64,000 nt of DNA from Trinickia dinghuensis (lineage in GTDB: Bacteria; Pseudomonadota; Gammaproteobacteria; Burkholderiales; Burkholderiaceae), in the NCBI RefSeq assembly GCF_003367175.1, contig NZ_QRGA01000001.1, forward strand, positions 1-64,000, written 5' to 3'. Numbering within the stretch: position 1 is the first letter of the stretch; every line of letters begins with the position of its first letter. The notes under the pieces are model-generated. The model saw only the letters and a program-made list of their open reading frames with translations. It had not been told where the DNA came from and made no database searches. Made by a program: the position numbers and the translations under genes. This document shows, one piece after another, positions 18,379-26,190 of this stretch.

Positions 18379-19458
18379 CTATTGCAAGGCTCGGCACGCA
18401 TCGGCCATCCAGCCGACGTTCACCGAATCGCCGATACGCAATTGGCGCGCTGCGCCGTCGTTCGGCAGCTTCACGATGAAATCGTTACGCCCGCAAACCT
18501 GCATGACGACGCGCAGGTGATCGCCGTAATAGATCAGGTCCTTCACACCGCCGTTGAATACGTTGTCGCATGCGCGCGCTGCCTCACCCACGACGATGCG
18601 CTCGGGCCGCAGCGATACGCTGGCAAGCCCCATCTCGCGAATCGAGGGGCCCGCGCTCGCGCTGATGTCATGCCCGCCGTCGAGCTTAACCTTGCAGCGC
18701 GCAGCGCCATCGATAGACGAAATCGTGCCCTTCAATTCGTTGCTCTCGCCGATGAAGCGCGCGACGAACGCGTTCTCGGGTTTCTCGTAGAGTTCGGAGG
18801 GAGAAGCGAGCTGCTGGATCACGCCGTTGTTGAACACGGCGATCCGATCCGACATCGTCATCGCCTCGCTCTGATCGTGCGTGACATACACGACGGTCAG
18901 CCCGCTCTGTTCGTGAATCTGCTTGATTTCGTACTGCATCTGCTCGCGCAGTTGTTTGTCGAGCGCGCCGAGCGGTTCGTCCATCAGCACCAGCGCCGGC
19001 TCGAACACGAGTGCACGCGCCACCGCGACGCGCTGCTGCTGGCCGCCGGAAAGCTGGCCCGGCATCCGATTGGCGAACTTGTCCATGTTCACCATGCTCA
19101 GCGCACGCTTCACCTTTCGAGCGATCTCGTCCTTCGCCATCTTGCGCACGCGCAGCGGAAACGCCAGGTTTTCGGCCACCGACTTATGCGGGAACAACGC
19201 GTAGTTCTGGAACACCATGCCGATGTTGCGGCGCTCCGGCGGAATGCGATTGATCGGCTTGCTCTGCAGAAGGATTTCGCCGTGCGTGGCCGTCTCGAAC
19301 CCCGCCAGCATCATCAGGCATGTCGTCTTGCCCGACCCCGACGGCCCGAGCATCGTCAAAAACTCTCCCTCGCGAATCTCGAGGTTCAAGTTCTTGACCA
19401 CGAGGTTTTCGCCGTCGTAGGTTTTCTGTACGTTTTTGAAAGAAACAATGGTCGACAT
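18379..19458 (-). CDS. ABC transporter ATPase, PotA type
   Basis: A 359-residue ATPase: Walker [11 protein letters not shown] (near 39), Q-loop VFQNYALFP, signature [15 protein letters not shown], Walker [15 protein letters not shown] and switch His in [14 protein letters not shown] domain occupies about 285-355. The start has a TGGGGAA ribosome site. It is the second gene of the pruA-putA operon, 82 bp after pruA, and powers the two following permeases. Confidence 0.93.
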   Translation of the reverse strand: MSTIVSFKNVQKTYDGENLVVKNLNLEIREGEFLTMLGPSGSGKTTCLMMLAGFETATHGEILLQSKPINRIPPERRNIGMVFQNYALFPHKSVAENLAFPLRVRKMAKDEIARKVKRALSMVNMDKFANRMPGQLSGGQQQRVAVARALVFEPALVLMDEPLGALDKQLREQMQYEIKQIHEQSGLTVVYVTHDQSEAMTMSDRIAVFNNGVIQQLASPSELYEKPENAFVARFIGESNELKGTISSIDGAARCKVKLDGGHDISASAGPSIREMGLASVSLRPERIVVGEAARACDNVFNGGVKDLIYYGDHLRVVMQVCGRNDFIVKLPNDGAARQLRIGDSVNVGWMADACRALQ

Positions 19459-19540
19459 CGCAATTCCCCAGGAGAAGCCAATCCCGCAGTTCCGTCAGCA
19501 GGGCCCGTGCACCTGCGCAGCGGGCCCGTGATTCCACTCT

Positions 19541-21148
19541 TTAAGCGCCGAAGCGCCATTCGCGCGTGGGCAGATACGTTTCCTTCACCACGCGCGGCGA
19601 AGCCCAGCGCAGCAGGTTCAGGTACGAACCGGCCTTGTCGTTGGTGCCGCTCGCGCGGCCGCCGCCGAACGGCTGCTGGCCGATCATCGCGCCCGTCGGC
19701 TTGTCGTTCAGGTAGAGGTTGCCCGCCGCGTTGATGAGCACGCTTTCGGCTCGGTGCAGCGCGAAGCGGTCCGTGCAGAAGATCGAGCCCGTGAGCGCGT
19801 AGGGGCTCGTCGCATCGATCAGCGTGAGCGTCTCGTCCCAGGCGTTGTCGTCGTAGACGAACACCGACAGAACCGGGCCGAACAGCTCTTCCGTCATGAG
19901 CGCATGTTTCGGATCGCTCACTTGCAGGACCGTCGGCTCGACGAACCAGCCCGGCTCCGACCAGGTCCGGCCGCCCGAGATCACCGTGACGCCCGCATCG
20001 TCCTTCGCGGCCTCGATCGCGCGCGACAGCTTCTGATGCGAAGCCTGCGAGATGACCGCACCCATGAACGTATCGGGATCGGCCACGTCGCCCACCTTCA
20101 GCACGGCCAGCCGATCGCGCAGTTGCGTGCTCACCTCGCCCCACAGGCTGTTAGGAATGTAAGCGCGCGATGCCGCGCTGCACTTTTGCCCCTGGTAGCC
20201 GAACGCGCCGCGGATCAGCGCGATGGCCACTTCCGACGCGTTGGCCGACGGATGCGCGAGGACGAAGTCCTTGCCGCCCGTCTCGCCGACCAGGCGCGGA
20301 ATCGTCCGGAAGCTTTCGACCTTGGAGGCCACCTCTTTCCAAAGCGATTGGAAGACGGCCGACGAACCCGTGAAATGGATGCCCGCGAGGTCGCGCGACG
20401 ACATCACCGCGCGCGTCGTCATCTCGGCCTCGCCGGGCACGAAGTTGATGACGCCGGGCGGCAAGCCTGCCTCTTCAAGCGCTTCGAAGAAGATGTAGTT
20501 GGCGAGCGCCGATTTTTCCGACGGCTTCCAAAGCACCGTGTTGCCCATGATCGCGGGCGCCGTCGTCAAGTTCGTGCCGATCGCCGTGAAATTGAATGGC
20601 GACACTGCATAGACGAAGCCTTCGAGCGGACGCCAATCGGCACGGTTGACGGCCGTCGGCACGGACATCGGCTGCTCGGCGTACACACGCTGCGCGTTGT
20701 AGGCGTTGAAGCGCAGGAAGTCCATCAGTTCGCAGGCGCTGTCGGGCTCGGCTTCCTCGATCGTCTTGCTCTGGCCCAGCATCGTGGCCGCGTTGATCTT
20801 CATGCGCAAACGCGTGCCCACGATATCGGCGGCGCGATGCAGAATCGTCGCGCGGCTCGCGTGCGTCAGGCTGGCCCAATCGCGTGCGACGGCCTTGGAA
20901 CTCGCGATCGCTTCATCGACTTGCGCTTGCGTGGGACGGTGGATCCGAGCGAGCAGGCGTTGCGTGTCGTGCGGCGCGCGCACCTCGACCACGTCGTTCG
21001 AAAAATATCGCTTCCCGCCAATGACCGTCGGAATCTCGACCACCTCGCGGGCCGCGAGCGCTTGGCTCAACTCGGCCGCCGCTGCCGTTCCCTTGCCGAA
21101 ATGGACTTCCGGCTCGTTGGCCGGCAACGGAAATTGTGGACCTGACAT
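19541..21148 (-). CDS. pruA: L-glutamate gamma-semialdehyde (pyrroline-5-carboxylate) dehydrogenase
   Basis: A 535-residue stand-alone P5C dehydrogenase of the long PruA group. The general base is in LVGETGGKDF (Glu about 289) and the nucleophile in YQGQKCSAASR (Cys323); SPFNFTAIG supplies the oxyanion Asn. It oxidises glutamate semialdehyde to glutamate with NAD. ATG 21148 has an AAAGGAG ribosome site; a GTG directly before it is a possible but less likely start. It is the first gene of the leftward operon whose last gene encodes a PutA lacking a working aldehyde dehydrogenase, so it probably supplies the missing activity. The divergent TetR gene and three operator-like dyads lie upstream. 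Confidence 0.93.
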   Translation of the reverse strand: MSGPQFPLPANEPEVHFGKGTAAAAELSQALAAREVVEIPTVIGGKRYFSNDVVEVRAPHDTQRLLARIHRPTQAQVDEAIASSKAVARDWASLTHASRATILHRAADIVGTRLRMKINAATMLGQSKTIEEAEPDSACELMDFLRFNAYNAQRVYAEQPMSVPTAVNRADWRPLEGFVYAVSPFNFTAIGTNLTTAPAIMGNTVLWKPSEKSALANYIFFEALEEAGLPPGVINFVPGEAEMTTRAVMSSRDLAGIHFTGSSAVFQSLWKEVASKVESFRTIPRLVGETGGKDFVLAHPSANASEVAIALIRGAFGYQGQKCSAASRAYIPNSLWGEVSTQLRDRLAVLKVGDVADPDTFMGAVISQASHQKLSRAIEAAKDDAGVTVISGGRTWSEPGWFVEPTVLQVSDPKHALMTEELFGPVLSVFVYDDNAWDETLTLIDATSPYALTGSIFCTDRFALHRAESVLINAAGNLYLNDKPTGAMIGQQPFGGGRASGTNDKAGSYLNLLRWASPRVVKETYLPTREWRFGA

Positions 21149-21346
21149 CACGCTAACTCCTTTAGGAAGAACTTTCGGACGACATCCCGAACAGGCCGGG
21201 CCTCAGAGATCGGGTTTTCCCTTATCAGATAAGGCTCCGCGCCCGATGGACCCGATGTAAAAGCTGCGTTTGCAGGTTAGTGGCTGCAATAAGAAGGGCT
21301 GCTTGCTTAAACCCGACTTATGCTGAGGATCGGCTGCTGTTATGAA

Positions 21347-21362
21347 CTGATCGGATGTTCAG
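21347..21362. promoter_or_regulatory. TetR operator-like dyad, copy 1
   Basis: CTGATCGGATGTTCAG, with outer arms CTGA and TCAG separated by 8 bp. It is one of three related 16-mers in the 614-bp gap between pruA and the TetR gene, and lies nearest pruA (about 200 bp upstream of its start). Confidence 0.6.
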
Positions 21363-21442
21363 TCAAAACTCCTAAAACCCGGCGCTCCGTACCAAGTTCG
21401 TCGTCGCATTCAGACTTTTTGGCTATATTTCTTACGCATCAA

Positions 21443-21458
21443 CTGAACAATCGTTCAG
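21443..21458. promoter_or_regulatory. TetR operator-like dyad, copy 2
   Basis: CTGAACAATCGTTCAG, arms CTGAAC and GTTCAG with a 4-bp centre. This is the most symmetrical of the three copies and shares all arm positions of the outer CTGA/TCAG pair with the others. No gene lies in this stretch. Confidence 0.65.
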
Positions 21459-21652
21459 CACAATCGCGCCTCCGACGAACTATATCGCCAAACTCGGCAG
21501 GGCGAAGCAGGAAAGATCCCCCGTATTTTCCCGAATCCAACGCATTTTTTAGAAAAAATGCGGGTAAACCCGCAATCAACGTCGCTCAGGTGAAATTAAA
21601 CATCCGTTCAATATGAGGTCGATCATCCTCGGCCACCAGGCGATATCGATCA

Positions 21653-21668
21653 CTGAACAATCGATCAG
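21653..21668. promoter_or_regulatory. TetR operator-like dyad, copy 3
   Basis: CTGAACAATCGATCAG, with the left 11 bases identical to copy 2. It lies 95 bp upstream of the TetR start codon, in the right place for autoregulation. Confidence 0.65.
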
Positions 21669-21762
21669 TCATCTTCCATTCCGATGTACCATGCTTGCCA
21701 TCCTCGTGCCGCGCGCCCAGCAGCGTTCGCGCCGGCGCGGCCTACACGACGAAGGAACGCAC

Positions 21763-22419
21763 ATGCAGCAAGCGAGCGCGGCGGCGCCAACCGCGACCGA
21801 CGCAAGAAAAGACGACACGGGCCACTACGAAGGCATGCGCCTTCGGCTCATCGATTCGACGCTCGCGGTGGTGGGTCAGGTCGGGCTCGAGAACCTCACG
21901 ATCCGCAAGGTCAGCGAGCATGCGGGCGTATCGGTCGGGCTCGTTCACCATCACTTCGAGAACAAGAGCAACCTCGTCTACAAGACGTTCGTCTATTTGA
22001 TTCGGCGAGTCCGCGATCAATTGACGGCAGGCCGGCGCGGCATCGCCGATCCGGTCGAGCGCATGAAGTTCACGGCGGACATGTGCTTCAGCGATGAAGT
22101 CATGAGCCCGGGCGCGGCCAATGTCTGGCCGCACATGTGGAGTTCGTCGGCCCACGACGAAGAAGTGCAGCGCCTATGCGCGGCGTTTTCCCGCCGCCTG
22201 CGCTCGAACTTCATCTATGACTTGCGTCAAGCCGGCTGCGACCGGACGATGGCGACCATCCACGCCATTCAAGCGATGGCGCTGGTTCATGGTCTATGGA
22301 TAGAGCATCGCGTCGCCGCGACGATTTCGATCGACGAAGTGCTCGGCGTCTTTCACGGCGTCATCGATAACGCGACGGGACGCGTATGGCGCATGAACGT
22401 GAATCGGCCGCGTCATTAG
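21763..22419 (+). CDS. TetR/BetI-like transcriptional regulator
   Basis: A 218-residue TetR-family repressor. The N-terminal helix-turn-helix reads LTIRKVSEHAGVSVGLVHHHFENKSNLVYKTF, whose VSVGLVHHHF core is typical of BetI and related choline/betaine regulators. ATG 21763 has an AAGGAA ribosome site seven bases upstream; the frame stays open to 21613 but the extra 50 residues are low in family character. It is divergent from the pruA operon and flanked by three copies of a CTGA-N8-TCAG dyad. It probably represses both itself and the operon until proline, a betaine or a derived aldehyde is present. Confidence 0.88.
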   Translation: MQQASAAAPTATDARKDDTGHYEGMRLRLIDSTLAVVGQVGLENLTIRKVSEHAGVSVGLVHHHFENKSNLVYKTFVYLIRRVRDQLTAGRRGIADPVERMKFTADMCFSDEVMSPGAANVWPHMWSSSAHDEEVQRLCAAFSRRLRSNFIYDLRQAGCDRTMATIHAIQAMALVHGLWIEHRVAATISIDEVLGVFHGVIDNATGRVWRMNVNRPRH

Positions 22420-22513
22420 ACGCCTTGAGCCGGCCCGCGAAAGGCCACCGGCCGAAACGCTCGTGGAGTCGTGTCGAGTCGGCGGCCGAAAGCCGGCCCA
22501 GCCCTACGCCTGC

Positions 22514-23515
22514 CTACTCTTCATCAGGCAGGCTGATCTCTTCCTGCTTCAACGAAAGCGCCTTCGCGATATCGCGCGAGACCTGGCGCTCGAACGACTG
22601 CCGCAGCATCTCGTACATATCGGCAGGCAGGTGGCCCAACTCGTTTTCGCGGAAGGCCAAATAGAACGAACGGCTGAGCCGTTGATAAGGGCGCCCGTGC
22701 CGGGAAAACGACGACAGCGGAACGACGCGAACATCGGGCACGTAATGCCTCGATTGCCATAGGCATAGCGGCGTCGTCACCGCGAAGCCGAGGCCCGCGG
22801 CAACGAGGCTGAGCATCGGGTCGGTCGCATCGAACTCGCAGGTGCGCTCGATGTTTTCCGAATTCGAGGCAAGATAGGCATCGACGTGCTGCCCGATCAC
22901 CGACCGCGCACTGTAGCGGATGAACTGCAAATTTCGGCTCAGATCGGCCAGCGTCGAAAATCGGTCCACCTCGAAGCCCGCCGGCAGCACGACGAAGTAC
23001 TGCTCAGAAAACAGCTTCTGCCGGCGGATGCCGGGGACTTGAGAAAAGCCGTTGGTCGTCACCGCCATATCGAGCTGGCGTGCCTCGAGCTGGGCGTCGA
23101 GCGTAGGCGTGATGCCCGACCACAAGCGAATCTGATGGGACGTGCCGGACAGCGCCTTGATGATGATCGGGCCGATCGTCGCCGCGAACGAATCGACGCA
23201 TCCGAGCCGCACTACCACGCGCTTCGCCCGCGTGACGTTGCGCACGCTCTCGACCATTTCGTCGGCGCCCGTGAGCAGCACCGTTGCATGCTCGAACAAA
23301 CGTTGACCCGCCGCCGTGGGCCGAGCCGGGCGCGTTGTTCGATCGAGCAAGGTCGTATCCAGCAGCGTCTCGAGCGCCTTGATGCGCTGAGAGACTCCGG
23401 CCTGCGATATCGCAAGCCGATCGGCCGCGTCGGAGATCGAGCCGGCCTCGACGACGGCCACCCAGCTCGCCAACAGGCTCCAGTCGGGATACTGCTCAGG
23501 AACGCTCTCTTTCAT
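22514..23515 (-). CDS. LysR-family regulator
   Basis: A 333-residue LysR protein with an N-terminal winged helix (residues about 15-75; SISDAADRLAISQAGVSQRIKALE) and an effector domain. It lies 72 bp downstream of the HutG-like gene on the same strand and is probably cotranscribed. Two perfect T-N11-A boxes upstream of the HutG-like gene (24557-24591) are the likely targets. Its sequence differs clearly from the paired LysR proteins at 39479 and 54903. The inducer is unknown. Confidence 0.85.
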   Translation of the reverse strand: MKESVPEQYPDWSLLASWVAVVEAGSISDAADRLAISQAGVSQRIKALETLLDTTLLDRTTRPARPTAAGQRLFEHATVLLTGADEMVESVRNVTRAKRVVVRLGCVDSFAATIGPIIIKALSGTSHQIRLWSGITPTLDAQLEARQLDMAVTTNGFSQVPGIRRQKLFSEQYFVVLPAGFEVDRFSTLADLSRNLQFIRYSARSVIGQHVDAYLASNSENIERTCEFDATDPMLSLVAAGLGFAVTTPLCLWQSRHYVPDVRVVPLSSFSRHGRPYQRLSRSFYLAFRENELGHLPADMYEMLRQSFERQVSRDIAKALSLKQEEISLPDEE

Positions 23516-23587
23516 GGTTCGGGGCGCGGTGCCATCGGAGGGTGACGTGAACGTCGTCGCGAGCCGACGAGGCCGGCTCGTGCTCCG

Positions 23588-24445
23588 CTAGTCTGCACTG
23601 CCATGGGCCCTTGTCGCAAGGCCGGCGTCTGCCGCCGTGGGCGGCAGGTCGCGCAGCGCCGCTTCGAGCGCGCCGAACAAGGCCGCCGCCGAAGCATCGA
23701 GTCCCATTCCCGCGTCCCCCTGCAGCCGCCGCCGCTCGAGTTCGGCCCGCCAGCGCCCGGCAACTTCGACCTCCATGGCATGTATACCCCGCTCGGGCCT
23801 GCCATAGTGCTCGGCGGCAAACACATCGGCAATCCTGCCGTTGACGACCCACGAACGCTCTTCGGCCTTGAACTGCTCGGTCAGACATGACACGAGCCGC
23901 CGATCGCAGGATTTGCCGCGCGCGGTACCGACGTTGCAATCGGACGCGTCGAATCGATCGCGATAGGGAGACAACCAGAAACTCGCATGGAAAACGAGCA
24001 GCAGCACATTGTCGTGAAGCTTTCGCAGGCGCGAAAGCTCCATCGAGACCGCCTCGTGAAAGGGGCGCCAGTACGTTTGGACGCGCGCTTCGACCTCGGC
24101 ATCGTCGGGTTCGCAACCGGGGTCGTACAGCGGATGGCCGGCAGCCGTGTGAGTCCGGCACAAACCGTTGCGATTCAAGCGGCGCGACAACGGCCGATCG
24201 GACGTCGGCACGTTGAAGTCGATCGTGCAAGGGTGAAAGTGCGCGGACACGCAGGACACACCGCAGTTCGGCGCGGCCGTTTGCAGCGCGAGCCCTGCCG
24301 GGTCGGCCACGCGTCCTTGGACGTCTCGCCAGGCCTCGAACCGGAGCAGATCGTCGGGGATGGCGGCGCCCGCATGCGGGGTGACGACGAGGATCGGCGA
24401 GTCGGCGCTGAATATCTGTCCGTAAGCCGTGGTCTGGATCATGGG
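23588..24445 (-). CDS. Divergent N-formylglutamate amidohydrolase family protein
   Basis: A 285-residue relative of HutG. Shared landmarks with the true HutG at 6408 are PHAGAAIP, IDFN, the DNVLLLVFH segment, SCDRRL, WVVNGRI and GIHAMEVEV. However DTDWH becomes EAWRD and the EAH motif becomes VFH, so at least some metal- or substrate-binding residues differ. It may act on another formyl- or acyl-amino acid, or be inactive. ATG 24445 is used because of a GAGGG ribosome site; the frame is open to 24508. It heads a two-gene unit with the LysR gene. In the 386-bp gap before the next gene are two LysR boxes and promoter copy A. Confidence 0.7.
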   Translation of the reverse strand, partial: PMIQTTAYGQIFSADSPILVVTPHAGAAIPDDLLRFEAWRDVQGRVADPAGLALQTAAPNCGVSCVSAHFHPCTIDFNVPTSDRPLSRRLNRNGLCRTHTAAGHPLYDPGCEPDDAEVEARVQTYWRPFHEAVSMELSRLRKLHDNVLLLVFHASFWLSPYRDRFDASDCNVGTARGKSCDRRLVSCLTEQFKAEERSWVVNGRIADVFAAEHYGRPERGIHAMEVEVAGRWRAELERRRLQGDAGMGLDASAAALFGALEAALRDLPPTAADAGLATRAHGSAD

Positions 24446-24556
24446 GCCCTCAGGTTCGCATCGCGATTCCCCGTTACCCACGCAGGCAACGGGCCGATGT
24501 CTGAACAAACATGGATGGACCCAAGGTAGTGGAACGCGTATGGCGCCCCCCGATCG

Positions 24557-24591
24557 TAAGCGATGCTTAACCTGTCCATAAGCGTCGCTTA
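24557..24591. promoter_or_regulatory. Pair of LysR T-N11-A boxes
   Basis: Two perfect 13-bp palindromes, TAAGCGATGCTTA (24557-24569) and TAAGCGTCGCTTA (24579-24591), are centred 22 bp apart, about two helical turns. Both fit the LysR consensus T-N11-A, as expected for a recognition and an activation site. They are 112-146 bp upstream of the HutG-like gene that is followed by a LysR gene. Confidence 0.65.
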
Positions 24592-24644
24592 AGTACTTTC
24601 TCGACTAGATGCCGCGCGCTTTCATAGGCATTCTCAGCCTTATG

Positions 24645-24711
24645 CATAACCTAATGTAATGGCGCGCGGAAAATGAAGCGCATTGCCGCTGCCGCATCGC
24701 GCACCAATACT
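24645..24711 (+). promoter_or_regulatory. LysR-type promoter module, copy A
   Basis: Dyad CATAACCTAATGTAAT at 24645-24660, then GGAAAATGAAGCGCA, a -35 box TTGCCG at 24683-24688, a 17-bp spacer and a -10 box AATACT at 24706-24711. The dyad start to -35 distance is 38 bp, identical in all four copies of this module in the window. It drives the MFS gene at 24832. Confidence 0.75.
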
Positions 24712-24831
24712 CGAAAACTTTGGTCCCCAGCGATTCTTCCAATACAACGACGTTTCGGCTCGAACGCGGAGTGCGTGGGGTTCCGGCGTCGGGGTGCGCG
24801 CGAAAGGCTTGTCACATCGGAGGAGCTACCC

Positions 24832-26190
24832 ATGCCATCGCACCATGAGACCCTAGGCTCCGTGCCGAACGGCGACGACGCACCGACGTCGATCGCGTTC
24901 AAACGGCGCTTCCTGAGGAGGATGATCTTCGTTTTGACCGGCGGGATGTTTCTCGACGGCTACATCCTCGGGATCGTAGGCCCGGTTTCCGCGAAGCTGA
25001 CCGCCGATCTCGGCGTATCGACCTTCTGGGAGGGGGCGATCGCCGCCGCGGCGTTGTTCGGCATCTTGTTCGGCTCCCCTTTGGGAGGCTGGGCCGCCGA
25101 CAAATACGGCCGCAAACCGCTGTTTATGTTGGACATGGGTTTGTTCTTGATTGCATCGGCCATGCAGTTCTTCGTCACGTCGCCGATGCAGCTATTCATC
25201 GTGCGGCTGATGATGGGCGTGGCGATCGGCGCGGAATATTCCGTCGGCTGGCCGCTGATGTCGGAGTTCGCGCCGGCCAGGCTTCGCGGCCGGCTCATGG
25301 GCGTCACGCTGGTGGCCTGGTACGTGGGATTCATGATCGCGTTTGCCGTAGGCTTCGCGCTGAACGAATCGACGCACCTCGGCTGGCGCTTCATCCTAGG
25401 GACCAGCACGCTCATCGCGGTGGTCTTGTTCTTCGCGCGGCTCGGTTTGCCCGAGTCGCCTCGCTGGCTGTGGAATCAGAAGCGCACCGACGAGGCTCGC
25501 GCCGTCGCCCGACGGTATATGCAGCACGCCGCGGACATGGCCGACGTCGAGTGCGAATCGACCGAAGACTGCGCGGGGATCAAAATCCTCTTCTGCCGCC
25601 GGTACTGGCGGGCCACGCTGTTCATGTCGTTGTTCTGGTTCTGCGCCGTCACGCCCTACTTTGCGATCGCCACGTTCGCCGACAGCGTCCTGCAGAAATA
25701 TGGCTTGGGGGGTGGGCTCGCGGGCGGTATCGGGCTATCCGCGGTCGCCGTGGCGGGCGTAGTCCTCACGGTCCTGCTGATCGACAAGATCGGACGCCGT
25801 GCGCTGACGGTACCGCCGCAGTGGCTGTGCACGGTGGTCCTGGCCGTGATCGGTCTGTGGCCCAGTGCGCCGCCTATGATCGTGCTGGCACTGTTCCTCG
25901 CCTTCTCCTTTTTCAACGCCGGGTACAACACGCTGACGGGCATCTATCCGGGCGAAGTCTTCCCAACCGAAGTACGGGGCGTAGGGACAGGATTCGCGGC
26001 CGCCGTCAGCCGGGTCGGAGCCGGCCTCGGCACGTTCCTGCTGCCCTGGTCGATGAGCCATCTCGGCACGTCGACGTCGATGCTCGTGGCCGCCGGCGTC
26101 GCGGCGCTCGGCGCGGCGGTATCGCAATGGCTTGCTCCCGAAACCAAAGGCAAGAGCCTGACCGAAACGGCCGCCGGTTATTCGCACTAG
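24832..26190 (+). CDS. MFS transporter, sugar-porter-like, in the betaine regulon
   Basis: A 452-residue transporter with 12 predicted membrane segments and sugar-porter/AAHS-type signatures: a GGWAADKYGRKPLF loop between helices 2 and 3, GLPESPRWL at mid-protein and PETKGKSLTE at the C-terminus. ATG 24832 has a GGAGGAG ribosome site; an open frame reaches back to 24673 but overlaps the promoter. The promoter module upstream matches those of both Rieske oxygenases and the reductase operon, so the substrate is probably the betaine or related compound those enzymes use. Its stop overlaps by 4 bp the stop of the convergent dehydrogenase gene. Confidence 0.8.
   Translation: MPSHHETLGSVPNGDDAPTSIAFKRRFLRRMIFVLTGGMFLDGYILGIVGPVSAKLTADLGVSTFWEGAIAAAALFGILFGSPLGGWAADKYGRKPLFMLDMGLFLIASAMQFFVTSPMQLFIVRLMMGVAIGAEYSVGWPLMSEFAPARLRGRLMGVTLVAWYVGFMIAFAVGFALNESTHLGWRFILGTSTLIAVVLFFARLGLPESPRWLWNQKRTDEARAVARRYMQHAADMADVECESTEDCAGIKILFCRRYWRATLFMSLFWFCAVTPYFAIATFADSVLQKYGLGGGLAGGIGLSAVAVAGVVLTVLLIDKIGRRALTVPPQWLCTVVLAVIGLWPSAPPMIVLALFLAFSFFNAGYNTLTGIYPGEVFPTEVRGVGTGFAAAVSRVGAGLGTFLLPWSMSHLGTSTSMLVAAGVAALGAAVSQWLAPETKGKSLTETAAGYSH

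Noticed and set aside
18373-19734. A 453-codon plus-strand open frame
   Set aside because: Antisense to the PotA-type ATPase and the end of pruA; no recognisable protein features.
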